Of a stretch of DNA of 14,914 nt, positions 6,514-13,672 are shown in pieces (positions within the stretch are counted from its first letter, which is position 1; each line of letters starts with the position of its first letter). Source of the stretch: DATLZB01 sp035574175 (GTDB taxonomy: Bacteria; Pseudomonadota; Alphaproteobacteria; Rhizobiales; Hyphomicrobiaceae); NCBI GenBank assembly GCA_035574175.1, contig DATLZB010000185.1, positions 1-14,914 on the forward strand, read 5' to 3'. The position numbers and the translations under genes were made by a program. The notes under the pieces are model-generated. The model ran no database searches, was not told where the DNA came from, and saw only the letters and a program-made list of their open reading frames with translations.

Positions 6514-7311
6514 ATGAGCGAGCGACCCGAAGGGGGTTTCCTACGGCTCGGTGTCAACATCGACCACGTGGCGACCATCCGCAATGCGCGCGGCGGCCGT
6601 CACCCTGATCCGTTGCGGGCCGCACACCTCGCCGTGGAGGCCGGCGCCGACGGCATCACCGCCCATTTGCGTGAGGACCGCCGGCACATCTCAGACGAGG
6701 ACATTGCGCGCTTGAAGCGCGAGCTGACGCGGCCCCTCAACCTGGAGATGGCAGCGACCGCGGAGATGGCTGCCATTGCGCTGCGCCACGTCCCGAGCGC
6801 CTGTTGCCTGGTGCCCGAGCGCCGCGAGGAACGAACCACCGAGGGCGGGCTCGACGTTGCCGGCGGCGAGCGGCAGTTGGCCCCGTTCGTCGAGCGCCTG
6901 CGATCGGCCGGAATTCGGGTTTCCCTGTTCATCGAGCCCGATGCCCGCCAGATCGAGGCGGCCGCCCGCCTCGGCGCCGACATCGTCGAATTGCACACCG
7001 GTGCCTATTGCGAACGGGCGCTTGCCGACGACGCGGTCGGGCTCGCCCGCGAGATCGAGCGGCTCGGCATCGCCGCCCGCCTCGCAGCCGGGGCCGGGCT
7101 CGAGGTCCATGCCGGCCACGGCCTCACCTTCAACACGGTGGGAGCGGTCGCCCGGTTGCCGGAGATCGTCGAGCTCAACATCGGACATTTCCTGATCGGA
7201 GAGGCGATCTTTGCTGGCCTGCCTGCCGCGGTCCGGCGCATGCGGGCCATCATGGACGAGGCGCGCCTTGTTGGCCAGCATGGGCGTCAGCGCGCCCCGC
7301 TCACCGCATGA
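6514..7311 (+). CDS. pdxJ: Pyridoxine 5'-phosphate synthase
   Basis: PdxJ condenses 1-deoxyxylulose 5-phosphate with 3-amino-2-oxopropyl phosphate to form pyridoxine 5'-phosphate, in the DXP-dependent vitamin B6 pathway. The 265-residue TIM barrel shows the family landmarks: LGVNIDHVATIRNARGG (about 12-28), ITAHLREDRRHI with the catalytic-region His51, NLEMAAT with its Glu, CLVPERREERTTEGGLDV, VSLFIEPD, ELHTGAYC, EVHAGHGL, and the phosphate-binding LNIGHFLIGEAIF. A 101-base gap separates it from rsh. That gap holds a small inverted repeat (ACCAT-TTGAT-ATGGT, 6446-6460), so a separate promoter is possible but not shown. No strong Shine-Dalgarno sequence precedes the ATG. Its stop overlaps the acpS start by four bases. 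Confidence 0.97.
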   Translation: MSERPEGGFLRLGVNIDHVATIRNARGGRHPDPLRAAHLAVEAGADGITAHLREDRRHISDEDIARLKRELTRPLNLEMAATAEMAAIALRHVPSACCLVPERREERTTEGGLDVAGGERQLAPFVERLRSAGIRVSLFIEPDARQIEAAARLGADIVELHTGAYCERALADDAVGLAREIERLGIAARLAAGAGLEVHAGHGLTFNTVGAVARLPEIVELNIGHFLIGEAIFAGLPAAVRRMRAIMDEARLVGQHGRQRAPLTA

Positions 7312-7739
7312 TTCTGGGCCTCGGCAACGACGTGGTCGACATCCGCCGGATCGAGCGCGCCATCGACCGCTTCGGCGAGCGGTTTCTCACCCGCGTGTTC
7401 ACGGATGTGGAACGCGCGAAGTCCGATCGGCGGGCCGATCGAGCCGCTTCCTATGCCAAGCGCTTCGCCGCCAAGGAGGCCTGCGCCAAGGCGCTGGGCA
7501 CCGGCATCCGTTCGGGCGTCTACTGGCGCGATATCGGCGTCATCAATTTGCCGTCCGGTCGTCCCACCGTACGGCTGACCGGCGGCGCGGCCGAGCACCT
7601 CGCTCGCATCACGCCGCCGGGCCTTTGTGCAAGCATCGACCTGACGCTGACCGACGAATTTCCGCACGCCTACGCCATCGTCATCATCTCGGGCCGTCCG
7701 CAGGGGGGCTCCTGGCCGACGGCAGAGGGGCCGCGCTGA
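7308..7739 (+). CDS. acpS: Holo-[acyl-carrier-protein] synthase
   Basis: AcpS transfers 4'-phosphopantetheine from coenzyme A to a serine of acyl carrier protein, which activates fatty acid synthesis. The 143-residue protein begins MILGLGNDVVDIRRIERAI. D8 is the conserved N-terminal metal ligand and E57, in RFAAKEACAKALGTG, is the second. A central GVYWRDIGVINLPSGRPTV segment and a C-terminal ASIDLTLTDEFPHAYAIVI strand are typical. The last dozen residues after VIISGR are a variable tail. ATG 7308 overlaps the pdxJ stop as ATGA, so translation is probably coupled. Placement after rsh and pdxJ and before lepB is the usual alphaproteobacterial order. Confidence 0.96.
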   Translation: MILGLGNDVVDIRRIERAIDRFGERFLTRVFTDVERAKSDRRADRAASYAKRFAAKEACAKALGTGIRSGVYWRDIGVINLPSGRPTVRLTGGAAEHLARITPPGLCASIDLTLTDEFPHAYAIVIISGRPQGGSWPTAEGPR

Positions 7740-7753
7740 GGCAACGTGGTCTG

Positions 7754-7782
7754 TTTGCGAAGCGATTGTCAACGGGCTATAG
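7754..7782 (+). promoter_or_regulatory. Possible promoter upstream of lepB
   Basis: The 100-base gap between acpS and lepB contains TTTGCG (7754-7759), a 17-base spacer and CTATAG (7777-7782). The -10 half resembles the CTATAT-like boxes of rhizobial promoters; the -35 half is weak. An internal promoter for lepB-rnc-era would fit this gap, which is among the larger ones in the series. Confidence 0.25.
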
Positions 7783-7839
7783 CGAGCCTGCATTGATGGG
7801 TGTCGCGACCCGCATCGGCGGGCCAACAAGGAGATGGGC

Positions 7840-8625
7840 ATGAGCGTCCCCACCGACACCGGCAAGACCAATTCGGTGCGACGCCGGGAGAGCGGCTGGT
7901 GGGAAACGGTAAAGATCGTCCTGCAGGCGCTGGCGCTGGCGCTCATCGTCCGCGTGTTCTTCTATCAGCCGTTCAACATTCCCTCGGGCTCGATGAAGGC
8001 GACGCTGCTGGTCGGCGACTACCTATTCGTCTCCAAGCTGTCCTACGGATACAGTCGCTATTCGTTCCCGTTCGGGCTCAACCTGTTTTCCGGCCGCATC
8101 TTCGCGGCCATGCCCAAGCGGGGCGACGTGGTCGTGTTCAAGCTTCCGCGCGACAACTCGACCGACTACATCAAGCGCGTCATCGGCCTGCCGGGCGACG
8201 AGATTCAGATGCGGGGCGGTGTGCTCTACATTAACGGTCGCGCCGTGCCCAAGCGCCGGGTCGGCGATTTCCTTACCCGCGAGGACGACGGTCCGCCGCG
8301 TCGTATTCCCATGTACGAGGAGACCCTGCCTGAGGGGGTCACCTACCGCGTGCTCGATTCGGAGCCCAACGGCCAGTTCGACAACACCGGCGTCTTCCGG
8401 GTGCCGCCCGGACATTTCTTTATGATGGGCGACAACCGGGACAACTCGACCGACAGCCGCGCCCAGTGGGGCGTCGGCTTCGTGCCTTACGAAAATTTGA
8501 TCGGCCGGGCCGATATTATTTTCTTCTCGGCCGCCTTCGACGATCCCGACGCCTTCCGCCTGCTGACGCCATGGCGGTGGCCCTTCGACATCCGCTGGGA
8601 GCGCTTCTTCACCTTGGTACGCTAA
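7840..8625 (+). CDS. lepB: Signal peptidase I
   Basis: LepB is the inner-membrane serine protease that removes signal peptides from exported proteins. The N-terminal membrane segment spans about residues 21-42 (ETVKIVLQALALALIVRVFF). It is followed by FNIPSGSMKATLLVGD with nucleophile Ser51 and by DYIKRVIGLPGDE with general base Lys112. Later family boxes are FMMGDNRDNSTDSR and the final WPFDIRW. Length (261 residues) and a single clear transmembrane helix fit alphaproteobacterial enzymes. Two in-frame ATGs are possible. The one at 7834 abuts the Shine-Dalgarno sequence AAGGAG (7828-7833) with no spacing, so I prefer 7840, which is six bases from it. The gene ends nine bases before rnc begins. 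Confidence 0.97.
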   Translation: MSVPTDTGKTNSVRRRESGWWETVKIVLQALALALIVRVFFYQPFNIPSGSMKATLLVGDYLFVSKLSYGYSRYSFPFGLNLFSGRIFAAMPKRGDVVVFKLPRDNSTDYIKRVIGLPGDEIQMRGGVLYINGRAVPKRRVGDFLTREDDGPPRRIPMYEETLPEGVTYRVLDSEPNGQFDNTGVFRVPPGHFFMMGDNRDNSTDSRAQWGVGFVPYENLIGRADIIFFSAAFDDPDAFRLLTPWRWPFDIRWERFFTLVR

Positions 8626-8633
8626 GACGTTCC

Positions 8634-9341
8634 GTGACGCGCGCGCGCAAGTTTGCCGATCTCGAACAGGCGCTTGGGCATCGCTTCAAGCGCAGCGAGC
8701 TGCTCGTTCGCGCCCTCACCCATGCGAGCGTGCGCTCCTCGCGCAGCGCGCGGCCCGACAACGAGCGACTAGAGTTCCTGGGCGACCGAGTCCTTGGCCT
8801 CGTTATCGCCGAGCTGCTGCTGGACGCTGAGCCGGGCGCCACCGAGGGCGAGCTCGCGCGCCGGTTCAATAGCCTCGTCAAGGGCCAAACCTGCGCCGCC
8901 GTCGCCCGCCGGCTGGGCCTCGGCCGCCACCTCGTCTTGAGCGGCAGCGAGGCAGACAGCGGTGGGCGCGAAAAGGCGACCATTCTGGCCGACGCCATGG
9001 AGGCTCTGCTCGGCGCCGTGTTCCTCGACGGCGGCTTCGAGAAGGCGCGTTCCGTCATCCGCGCGCTGTGGGCAAAGGAGGTGGCGGAACTGCCGTCCAT
9101 CCCGGCCGATGCCAAGTCGGCGCTGCAGGAGTGGGCGCAGGGCAGGGGCCTCGACCTTCCGAAGTACGTGGTCGTCTCCCGCTCGGGCCCGGACCATGCC
9201 CCCCATTTCCTCGCCGAGGTGCGCATCGCCGGCCGCAAGCCCTCGCGCGGCGAAGGCGCCTCCAAGCGCGAGGCCGAGCAGGCGGCGGCAGATGCCATGC
9301 TGGCGCGGGAGGGCGTATGGCGCGCACGCAGCAATGAGTGA
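8634..9341 (+). CDS. rnc: Ribonuclease III
   Basis: RNase III cuts double-stranded RNA, including rRNA precursors and structured mRNAs. The nuclease domain carries the signature NERLEFLGDRVLGLV, with E44, E47 and D51 matching E. coli E38, E41 and D45. ILADAMEALLGAVFLDGG supplies D120 and E123, matching D114 and E117. A C-terminal double-stranded-RNA-binding domain covers about 160-228, from DAKSALQEWAQ to the SKREAEQAAADAML helix. The start is GTG at 8634, eight bases after the lepB stop. No ATG exists in frame nearby and family similarity begins almost at once (RKFADLEQALGHRF). The total of 235 residues is normal. The 3' end overlaps era by eight bases. Confidence 0.96.
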   Translation: MTRARKFADLEQALGHRFKRSELLVRALTHASVRSSRSARPDNERLEFLGDRVLGLVIAELLLDAEPGATEGELARRFNSLVKGQTCAAVARRLGLGRHLVLSGSEADSGGREKATILADAMEALLGAVFLDGGFEKARSVIRALWAKEVAELPSIPADAKSALQEWAQGRGLDLPKYVVVSRSGPDHAPHFLAEVRIAGRKPSRGEGASKREAEQAAADAMLAREGVWRARSNE

Positions 9342-10278
9342 AGAGGGTCCGTGCGCTGTCTTTGGCCCCACCGGGTCAGGCACGCGCTTTGGCTTCGTTG
9401 CCGTGATCGGTGCGCCCAACGCCGGCAAGTCGACCCTCGTCAACCGTCTCGTCGGCACCAAGGTGAGCATCGTCTCGCGCAAGGTGCAGACGACCCGCAT
9501 GCGGGTCCGCGGCATCGCCATCGTCGGCAGCAGCCAGCTCGTGCTGGTCGACACGCCGGGCATCTTCGCGCCACGGCGGCGGCTCGACCGCGCCATGGTC
9601 GAGGCCGCCTGGGCGGGCGCCGCTGAGGCCGATCTGGCCGTGGCTCTCGTCGATGCGGCACGAAGCGGCGACGGCGACGTCGATCGCCTGCTCGACGGGC
9701 TCGCCGGCAGGCCGGTCCGCAGAGTGCTGGCGCTCAACAAGGTGGATCGACTGAAAAACAAATCGCCCCTTCTTGCACTCGCCGCCTCGCTCTCCGAGCG
9801 GGGCGGCTTCGAGGCGGTGTTCATGATCTCAGCCCTGACGGGAGAGGGCGTGGGCGACCTTGCGCACTACTTGGCCCGCTCGGTGCCGGAAGGACCTTGG
9901 CACTATGCGGCCGATCAGCCGAGCGACCTGCCGCTGCGGCTCCTCGCCGCCGAGATCACGCGCGAGAGGATCTACGATGTTCTTCACGAGGAGCTGCCCT
10001 ATGCGAGCGCGGTCGAAACCACCGCATGGCAGGAACGCTCCGACGGCTCCGTCAGGATCGAGCAGACGATCTACGTCGAACGCGAGAGCCAGCGTAAGAT
10101 CGTCATCGGCAAGGGCGGGGCGACCATCAAGGGCATCTCCACCGCGGCCCGGCGCGAGCTGACGGAGATCGTCGAGCGGCCGGTGCATCTGTTCCTGTTC
10201 GTCAAGGTGCGCGCCTGGGGCGACGACCCGGAGCGCTATCGCGAGCTTGGCCTCGACTTTCCCAAGAACGGAGATTGA
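9334..10278 (+). CDS. era: GTPase Era, 16S rRNA-binding ribosome assembly factor
   Basis: Era binds GTP and the 3' end of 16S rRNA during assembly of the small ribosomal subunit. The 314-residue protein has the GTPase motifs in order: G1 GAPNAGKS (26-33), the G2 region QTTRMRVRGIA, G3 DTPGIF, G4 NKVD and G5 SALTG. A type-II KH RNA-binding domain follows, with RKIVIGKGGATIKGI and the C-terminal HLFLFVKVRAWGDDPERYRELG. About 18 residues precede the first strand (RFGFVAVIG), slightly more than in E. coli. ATG 9334 lies inside the 3' end of rnc (eight-base overlap) and has no strong Shine-Dalgarno sequence, so coupled translation is likely. recO follows after a 172-base gap. Confidence 0.97.
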   Translation: MSEEGPCAVFGPTGSGTRFGFVAVIGAPNAGKSTLVNRLVGTKVSIVSRKVQTTRMRVRGIAIVGSSQLVLVDTPGIFAPRRRLDRAMVEAAWAGAAEADLAVALVDAARSGDGDVDRLLDGLAGRPVRRVLALNKVDRLKNKSPLLALAASLSERGGFEAVFMISALTGEGVGDLAHYLARSVPEGPWHYAADQPSDLPLRLLAAEITRERIYDVLHEELPYASAVETTAWQERSDGSVRIEQTIYVERESQRKIVIGKGGATIKGISTAARRELTEIVERPVHLFLFVKVRAWGDDPERYRELGLDFPKNGD

Positions 10279-10306
10279 GCCTCACGTGCGAACATGCGGG
10301 GTAGCG

Positions 10307-10361
10307 CTGCTGCTTGGCGGAGGGCGGGCCGTGCACGGTCTCGCAGCTCAGCAGGCAGCAG
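10307..10361 (+). other. Potential RNA stem structure in the era-recO gap
   Basis: CTGCTGCTTG (10307-10316) can pair with CAGGCAGCAG (10352-10361) over ten base pairs, with one G-U pair when transcribed. Between the arms lies a perfect ten-base palindrome, CCGTGCACGG (10329-10338). The remaining gap up to recO holds no gene I can support. No T-run follows, so this is not a standard terminator. It may be a leader structure or processing site before recO, or chance in GC-rich DNA. Confidence 0.35.
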
Positions 10362-10450
10362 AACGACAGGGCGCCCGACGAGAGCCCGGTTTTCGCGCTC
10401 CGGATGCGCTATGGGTGAGTGGCCCCGCTGCGTGAGAGTTGGAACCGGCG

Positions 10451-11185
10451 ATGCAGTGGACCGATGAAGCTCTGATCCTGTCGGTCCGCCCGCACGGCGA
10501 GACGGCGGCGGTCGTCGAGCTGTTCGCACTGACGCACGGGCGCCATGTCGGCTTCGTGCACGGCGGCCGGTCGCGGCGCTTGCGCCCCGTTCTGCAGATC
10601 GGCAACCACGTGGATGTCACCTGGAAGGGCCGGCTCGCCGACCAGCTCGGCCATTTTTCGCTCGAGCTGCGCTGCGCGCACGCCGCCCGGTCGATGTCGA
10701 GCGCGGCAGCGCTGGCCGGCCTCACCGCCATCGCGGCGCTCTTGCGGCTGCTGCCCGAGCGCGACCCGCACCCCAACCTCTACGAACTTACCATGTTCGT
10801 TCTGTCCTATCTGGACGACGAAACGGTGTGGCCCGCGCTCTATGCTCGCTGGGAGCTGGCGCTGCTTGGTGAGCTCGGCTTCGGCCTCGACCTCTCTGCC
10901 TGTGCCGCGACCGGTACCAGAGAGGGCCTGATCTACGTGTCGCCCAAGTCCGGGCGCGCCGTCTGCGCCGCGGCGGGCGAGCCCTATCGCGACCGCCTGC
11001 TGGCGCTGCCCGCCTTTCTGCGCGGCGGCTCACAGGGGCAGGTGACACCGAGCGAGGTGGCGCTGGCCCTCGATCTCACCGGGTACTTCCTGAAGGAGCG
11101 GGCGCTGTCGCCGCGCGGGCTTTCCATGCCGGAGGCGCGCGTGCGCCTTGCCGAACTGGTGCGGCGTCAACCATCGGGCGGCTGA
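10451..11185 (+). CDS. recO: DNA repair protein RecO
   Basis: RecO works with RecR to load RecA on single-stranded DNA coated by SSB in the RecFOR recombination pathway. The N-terminal OB-fold is recognisable: MQWTDEALILSVRPHGETAA, HGRHVGFVHGG and RPVLQIGNHVDVTWKGRL. The helical C-terminal domain follows, with RWELALLGELGFGLDLSAC, YVSPKSGRAVC and DRLLALPAFL. The 244-residue length is typical. I chose ATG 10451 over the in-frame TTG at 10439 because family similarity begins at MQWTDEA and a GGA lies at a suitable distance (10441-10443). The gene is separated from era by a 172-base gap and converges with the CAP-domain gene, leaving 13 bases between the two stops. Confidence 0.95.
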   Translation: MQWTDEALILSVRPHGETAAVVELFALTHGRHVGFVHGGRSRRLRPVLQIGNHVDVTWKGRLADQLGHFSLELRCAHAARSMSSAAALAGLTAIAALLRLLPERDPHPNLYELTMFVLSYLDDETVWPALYARWELALLGELGFGLDLSACAATGTREGLIYVSPKSGRAVCAAAGEPYRDRLLALPAFLRGGSQGQVTPSEVALALDLTGYFLKERALSPRGLSMPEARVRLAELVRRQPSGG

Positions 11186-11198
11186 CACGGAAACGGGC

Positions 11199-11888
11199 TT
11201 ACTGGGCAACGCTCGGAAAGAGCTCGATGCGCACCTTACCGTCGACGTCGGTGACGAGCTTGAAGATGCGTCCATCCCGCGTCTCGTAGCGCGCGCCGAC
11301 GGCGCGGGCGAACACGCCGCTCGAGAGGTCGAACGTGATCTCGCCCGGCGAGCAGGCTGTGTGGCGCACCGTGAAGCGCGGCTTGATCTCGAGCTTTTCC
11401 GATTCGAAAGTGTAGCGGATGGTGGCGTTGGTGTTGTTCTCGATCTCGAAGGTGAACTGCAGCGATGCCGGCCGCCCAAAGAGCTGCACCGACAGGTATT
11501 TCTCCATGCCCTTCGCCTTGACCACGGCCACGCCGAGCTCGGTGACGCCGGGCGCCAGCAGGGCCTTGCGATGCGGCGGCGAGTTCTTCCAACCCTCTAC
11601 CATCTGCCGGGCGAGGTCGCGCGTTTCGAAGCCGCGGCTGTCGACGAAGGCGGCGAGGTTCTCGGCGATTTCGCAGAACTGGTAGCCGGCAGCACGCGCC
11701 CGGTCGGCAGGGCGGCGGCCGTCGGCCTCGTGCGAGAAAAGCTCGCTGGTGGCGAGAAATTGCGCGTAATCGCGTGCTGCCTTCGTCAGCGTGGCATTGA
11801 TTTGTACGGTCCCCAGTCTGTTTTCCTGGCGGAACGCGTTGGTCATCTCGACGATGGCCATCTCGGTCTTTGGGAGGTCGGGCGTCAC
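11199..11888 (-). CDS. CAP-domain (SCP/PR1/YkwD-like) protein without visible signal peptide
   Basis: Residues about 8-135 form a CAP domain: IVEMTNAFRQENRLGTVQIN, LTKAARDYAQFLATSELFSHEADG, GYQFCEIAENLA, and QMVEGWKNSPPHRKALLAPGVTELGVAV. The two histidines (in FSHEADG and PPHRKALL) and nearby glutamates match the CAP cavity. About 90 further residues look like a beta-rich domain (LQFTFEIENNTNATIRYTF) that I cannot name. Most bacterial CAP proteins are secreted, but this frame starts with GTG at 11886-11888, has an in-frame stop at 11919-11921, and contains no ATG or hydrophobic leader between. It may act in the cytoplasm, be exported by another route, or have a damaged 5' end. The biochemical role of bacterial CAP proteins is mostly unknown. 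It is convergent with recO and divergent from the TRAP operon. Confidence 0.83.
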   Translation of the reverse strand: MTPDLPKTEMAIVEMTNAFRQENRLGTVQINATLTKAARDYAQFLATSELFSHEADGRRPADRARAAGYQFCEIAENLAAFVDSRGFETRDLARQMVEGWKNSPPHRKALLAPGVTELGVAVVKAKGMEKYLSVQLFGRPASLQFTFEIENNTNATIRYTFESEKLEIKPRFTVRHTACSPGEITFDLSSGVFARAVGARYETRDGRIFKLVTDVDGKVRIELFPSVAQ

Positions 11889-11971
11889 GGCGGCTATTCC
11901 GGAGGGCTCGCTTTGAGGTCACCTCTGCCACGGCTCGAACCAATGCGTAAAGATCCTGATAGTCCGCTTGC

Positions 11972-11983
11972 TGGCGGCCGCCA
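11972..11983. repeat. Perfect 12-base GC palindrome upstream of the TRAP operon
   Basis: TGGCGGCCGCCA reads identically on both strands, in the 198-base gap between the CAP-domain gene and dctP. It may be a protein-binding site or a small hairpin, but GC-only palindromes arise easily in DNA of this composition. Confidence 0.3.
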
Positions 11984-12054
11984 AGTTTGCAACAGTGTAT
12001 CTGTGAGCACCGTGCAGACTCCAGCAGACGGAGGCGGGAGCGATCCACAAAGTT

Positions 12055-12073
12055 TCGTACAAAACATCGTACA
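12055..12073 (+). repeat. Direct repeat TCGTACA x2, 12-base period, just before the dctP ribosome-binding site
   Basis: TCGTACA occurs at 12055-12061 and 12067-12073. The second copy runs into the AGGGAGGT ribosome-binding site of dctP (12073-12080). Each copy contains the self-complementary GTAC. The spacing is near one helical turn and the site lies next to the translation start of a transporter operon, which fits a regulator site. This is inference; no regulator gene is visible in the window. Confidence 0.4.
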
Positions 12074-12086
12074 GGGAGGTAAGCCA

Positions 12087-13064
12087 ATGAGGCGACATTT
12101 GATCCTTCTGGGCGCCGTATCCACCGCCACCGCCCTCGCCCTGACCTTCCCCGCCCTTGCGCAGCAGGAGCTGAAGTTCGGCCACGTCGGCGAGCCGGGC
12201 TCGCTGTTCGAGCTATCGGCCAACGAATTCGCCAAGCGCGCCAACGAGAAGCTCGGCGGCAAGTACAAGGTGGTTACGTTCGGCTCGAGCCAGCTCGGCA
12301 GCGACGAGCAGCTTCTCCCCAAGCTCAAGCTCGGCCAGGTCGATTTCGCCTTGCCCTCGACCGTCATGTCGTCGGTGTCCGACAAGTTCGGCGTCTTCGA
12401 GATGCCCTACCTGATCAAGGACCGCGAGCACATGAAGCGGGTGCGCGATGCGCTGCTCGACAAAGTGCTGCAGCCGGCCGCCAAGGAGAAGGGATACCGC
12501 ATTCTGGCCGTGTGGGAGAACGGCTTCCGCCACATCACCAATAACATCCGGCCGATCGTCAAGCCGGAGGACCTGCAGGGTATGAAGCTGCGGGTTCCGG
12601 GCGGCGAGTGGCGGGTCAAAATGTTCCGTGCCTATGGCGCCAACCCCTCTCCGATGAAGTTCTCCGAAGTGTTCACCGCACTCAAGACCGGCGTCATGGA
12701 CGCCCAGGAGAACCCCTTCGTTCAGATCTACAGCGCCAAGTTTCACGAGGTGCAGAAGTACCTGACCCTCACCGGCCACGTCTACACGCCGGCCTACTGC
12801 TTGGTCGGCGAGGACCACTTCTCCAAGCTGCCCCCCGACGTACAGAAGACGCTGACCGACGTCGCCAAGGGCATGCAGGACTGGGTCTACCAGGAGGCAG
12901 CCAAGGCGGACAGCAAGCTCCTCGTCAAGCTCAAGGAGAAGATGCAGGTCAACGAGCCCGACAAGGAGGCCTTCGTCAGGGCCAGCAAGGCGATCTACGA
13001 GGAGTTCTCGACCAAAGTGGCCGGCGCCAAGGAGATGATCGAAACCGCGCAGAAGCTGCGCTGA
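12087..13064 (+). CDS. dctP: TRAP transporter periplasmic solute-binding protein (DctP family)
   Basis: The 325-residue protein captures a substrate, usually an organic acid, in the periplasm and delivers it to the membrane subunits. A Sec signal peptide covers residues 1-25 (MRRHLILLGAV, hydrophobic core, then FPALA before QQ). Family features include LKFGHVGEPGS at the mature N-terminus, GSSQLGSDEQLLPKLKLGQVDF, GFRHITN with Arg148, and MKLRVPGG with Arg169, the position whose Arg normally binds the substrate carboxylate. EVFTALKTGVMDAQENP follows, ending at Asn209-Pro210. The substrate cannot be told from sequence; C4-dicarboxylates are only the family default. A strong AGGGAGGT lies six bases before the ATG. 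dctQ starts 68 bases downstream. Confidence 0.95.
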   Translation: MRRHLILLGAVSTATALALTFPALAQQELKFGHVGEPGSLFELSANEFAKRANEKLGGKYKVVTFGSSQLGSDEQLLPKLKLGQVDFALPSTVMSSVSDKFGVFEMPYLIKDREHMKRVRDALLDKVLQPAAKEKGYRILAVWENGFRHITNNIRPIVKPEDLQGMKLRVPGGEWRVKMFRAYGANPSPMKFSEVFTALKTGVMDAQENPFVQIYSAKFHEVQKYLTLTGHVYTPAYCLVGEDHFSKLPPDVQKTLTDVAKGMQDWVYQEAAKADSKLLVKLKEKMQVNEPDKEAFVRASKAIYEEFSTKVAGAKEMIETAQKLR

Positions 13065-13132
13065 CGCCAACCATCGCGTGCGGCGGGTCGCCCCTGCGGG
13101 CGGCCGTCGCGGTGTCATACGACGGGGTCAGC

Positions 13133-13672
13133 ATGGTCGATCGCCTGTCTAAGTACTTCGGGCGCCTGCTCGAGGCTTGGCTCATCGTGTTGATGGTGGC
13201 GCTGACGGTCATTGTCGTGGTGGCCGTGATCTTCCGCAAGCTCGGCAATTCGCTGTCCTGGTACGACGAGGTGGCCTCGATCATGCTGGTCTGGGTTACC
13301 TACTACGGTTCGGCGCTGGCTGCGCTGCGCCGCAAGCACATCGGCTTCGACGGCTTCCTGCTCGGCCTGCCGGACGGCCCGCGCAAGGCTGCTTTCATCC
13401 TCTCCGAGGTGCTCATCATCGGCTTCTTCGTGCTGTTCACGTGGGGCGGGTGGATCGTATTTCAGGTGCTCGAGGGAGACGGCCTCGTCAGCCTGCCGTG
13501 GGTGCCCCAGCAGATCGCGCACTCGGTCATCCCGATCGGCGGCATCGTCTTCATCATTGCCGAACTCTTGAGCCTGCCGGCAGCTTGGCGAGCGGTGTCC
13601 ACCGGTATTTCCCTAGAGCACGAAGAGATCGAGGAGGAGATTCGGGCAGCACAGCGGGAGCAGGCACGATGA
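13133..13672 (+). CDS. dctQ: TRAP transporter small permease subunit (DctQ family)
   Basis: This 179-residue membrane protein has four predicted transmembrane helices, at about residues 12-34, 42-66, 84-110 and 122-145. The conserved ALAALRRKHIGFDGF segment after helix 2 is typical of DctQ. DctQ pairs with the large DctM subunit and helps dock the solute-binding protein. The C-terminus is a short charged, probably helical tail (EHEEIEEEIRAAQREQAR) in the cytoplasm. I prefer ATG 13133; an in-frame GTG at 13112 would add seven residues of no family likeness. The stop overlaps the dctM start by four bases (ATGA), so the two are translationally coupled. Confidence 0.93.
   Translation: MVDRLSKYFGRLLEAWLIVLMVALTVIVVVAVIFRKLGNSLSWYDEVASIMLVWVTYYGSALAALRRKHIGFDGFLLGLPDGPRKAAFILSEVLIIGFFVLFTWGGWIVFQVLEGDGLVSLPWVPQQIAHSVIPIGGIVFIIAELLSLPAAWRAVSTGISLEHEEIEEEIRAAQREQAR

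Noticed and set aside
9361..9390. GPTGSGT near the Era N-terminus resembles a Walker A loop
   Set aside because: It lacks the invariant Lys, and the real G1 motif (GAPNAGKS) follows a few residues later; probably coincidence in a variable N-terminal extension.
10247..10435. 62-codon frame in the era-recO gap
   Set aside because: It starts with GTG inside era, lacks a ribosome-binding site and has ordinary GC-rich shadow composition; no evidence of a real peptide.
11236..12087. 283-codon minus-strand frame overlapping the CAP gene, considered as a source of a missing signal peptide
   Set aside because: Its N-terminus is not a signal peptide (no hydrophobic core) and most of the frame is an Arg-rich shadow of the CAP gene. 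Joining the two would need an unsupported frameshift.
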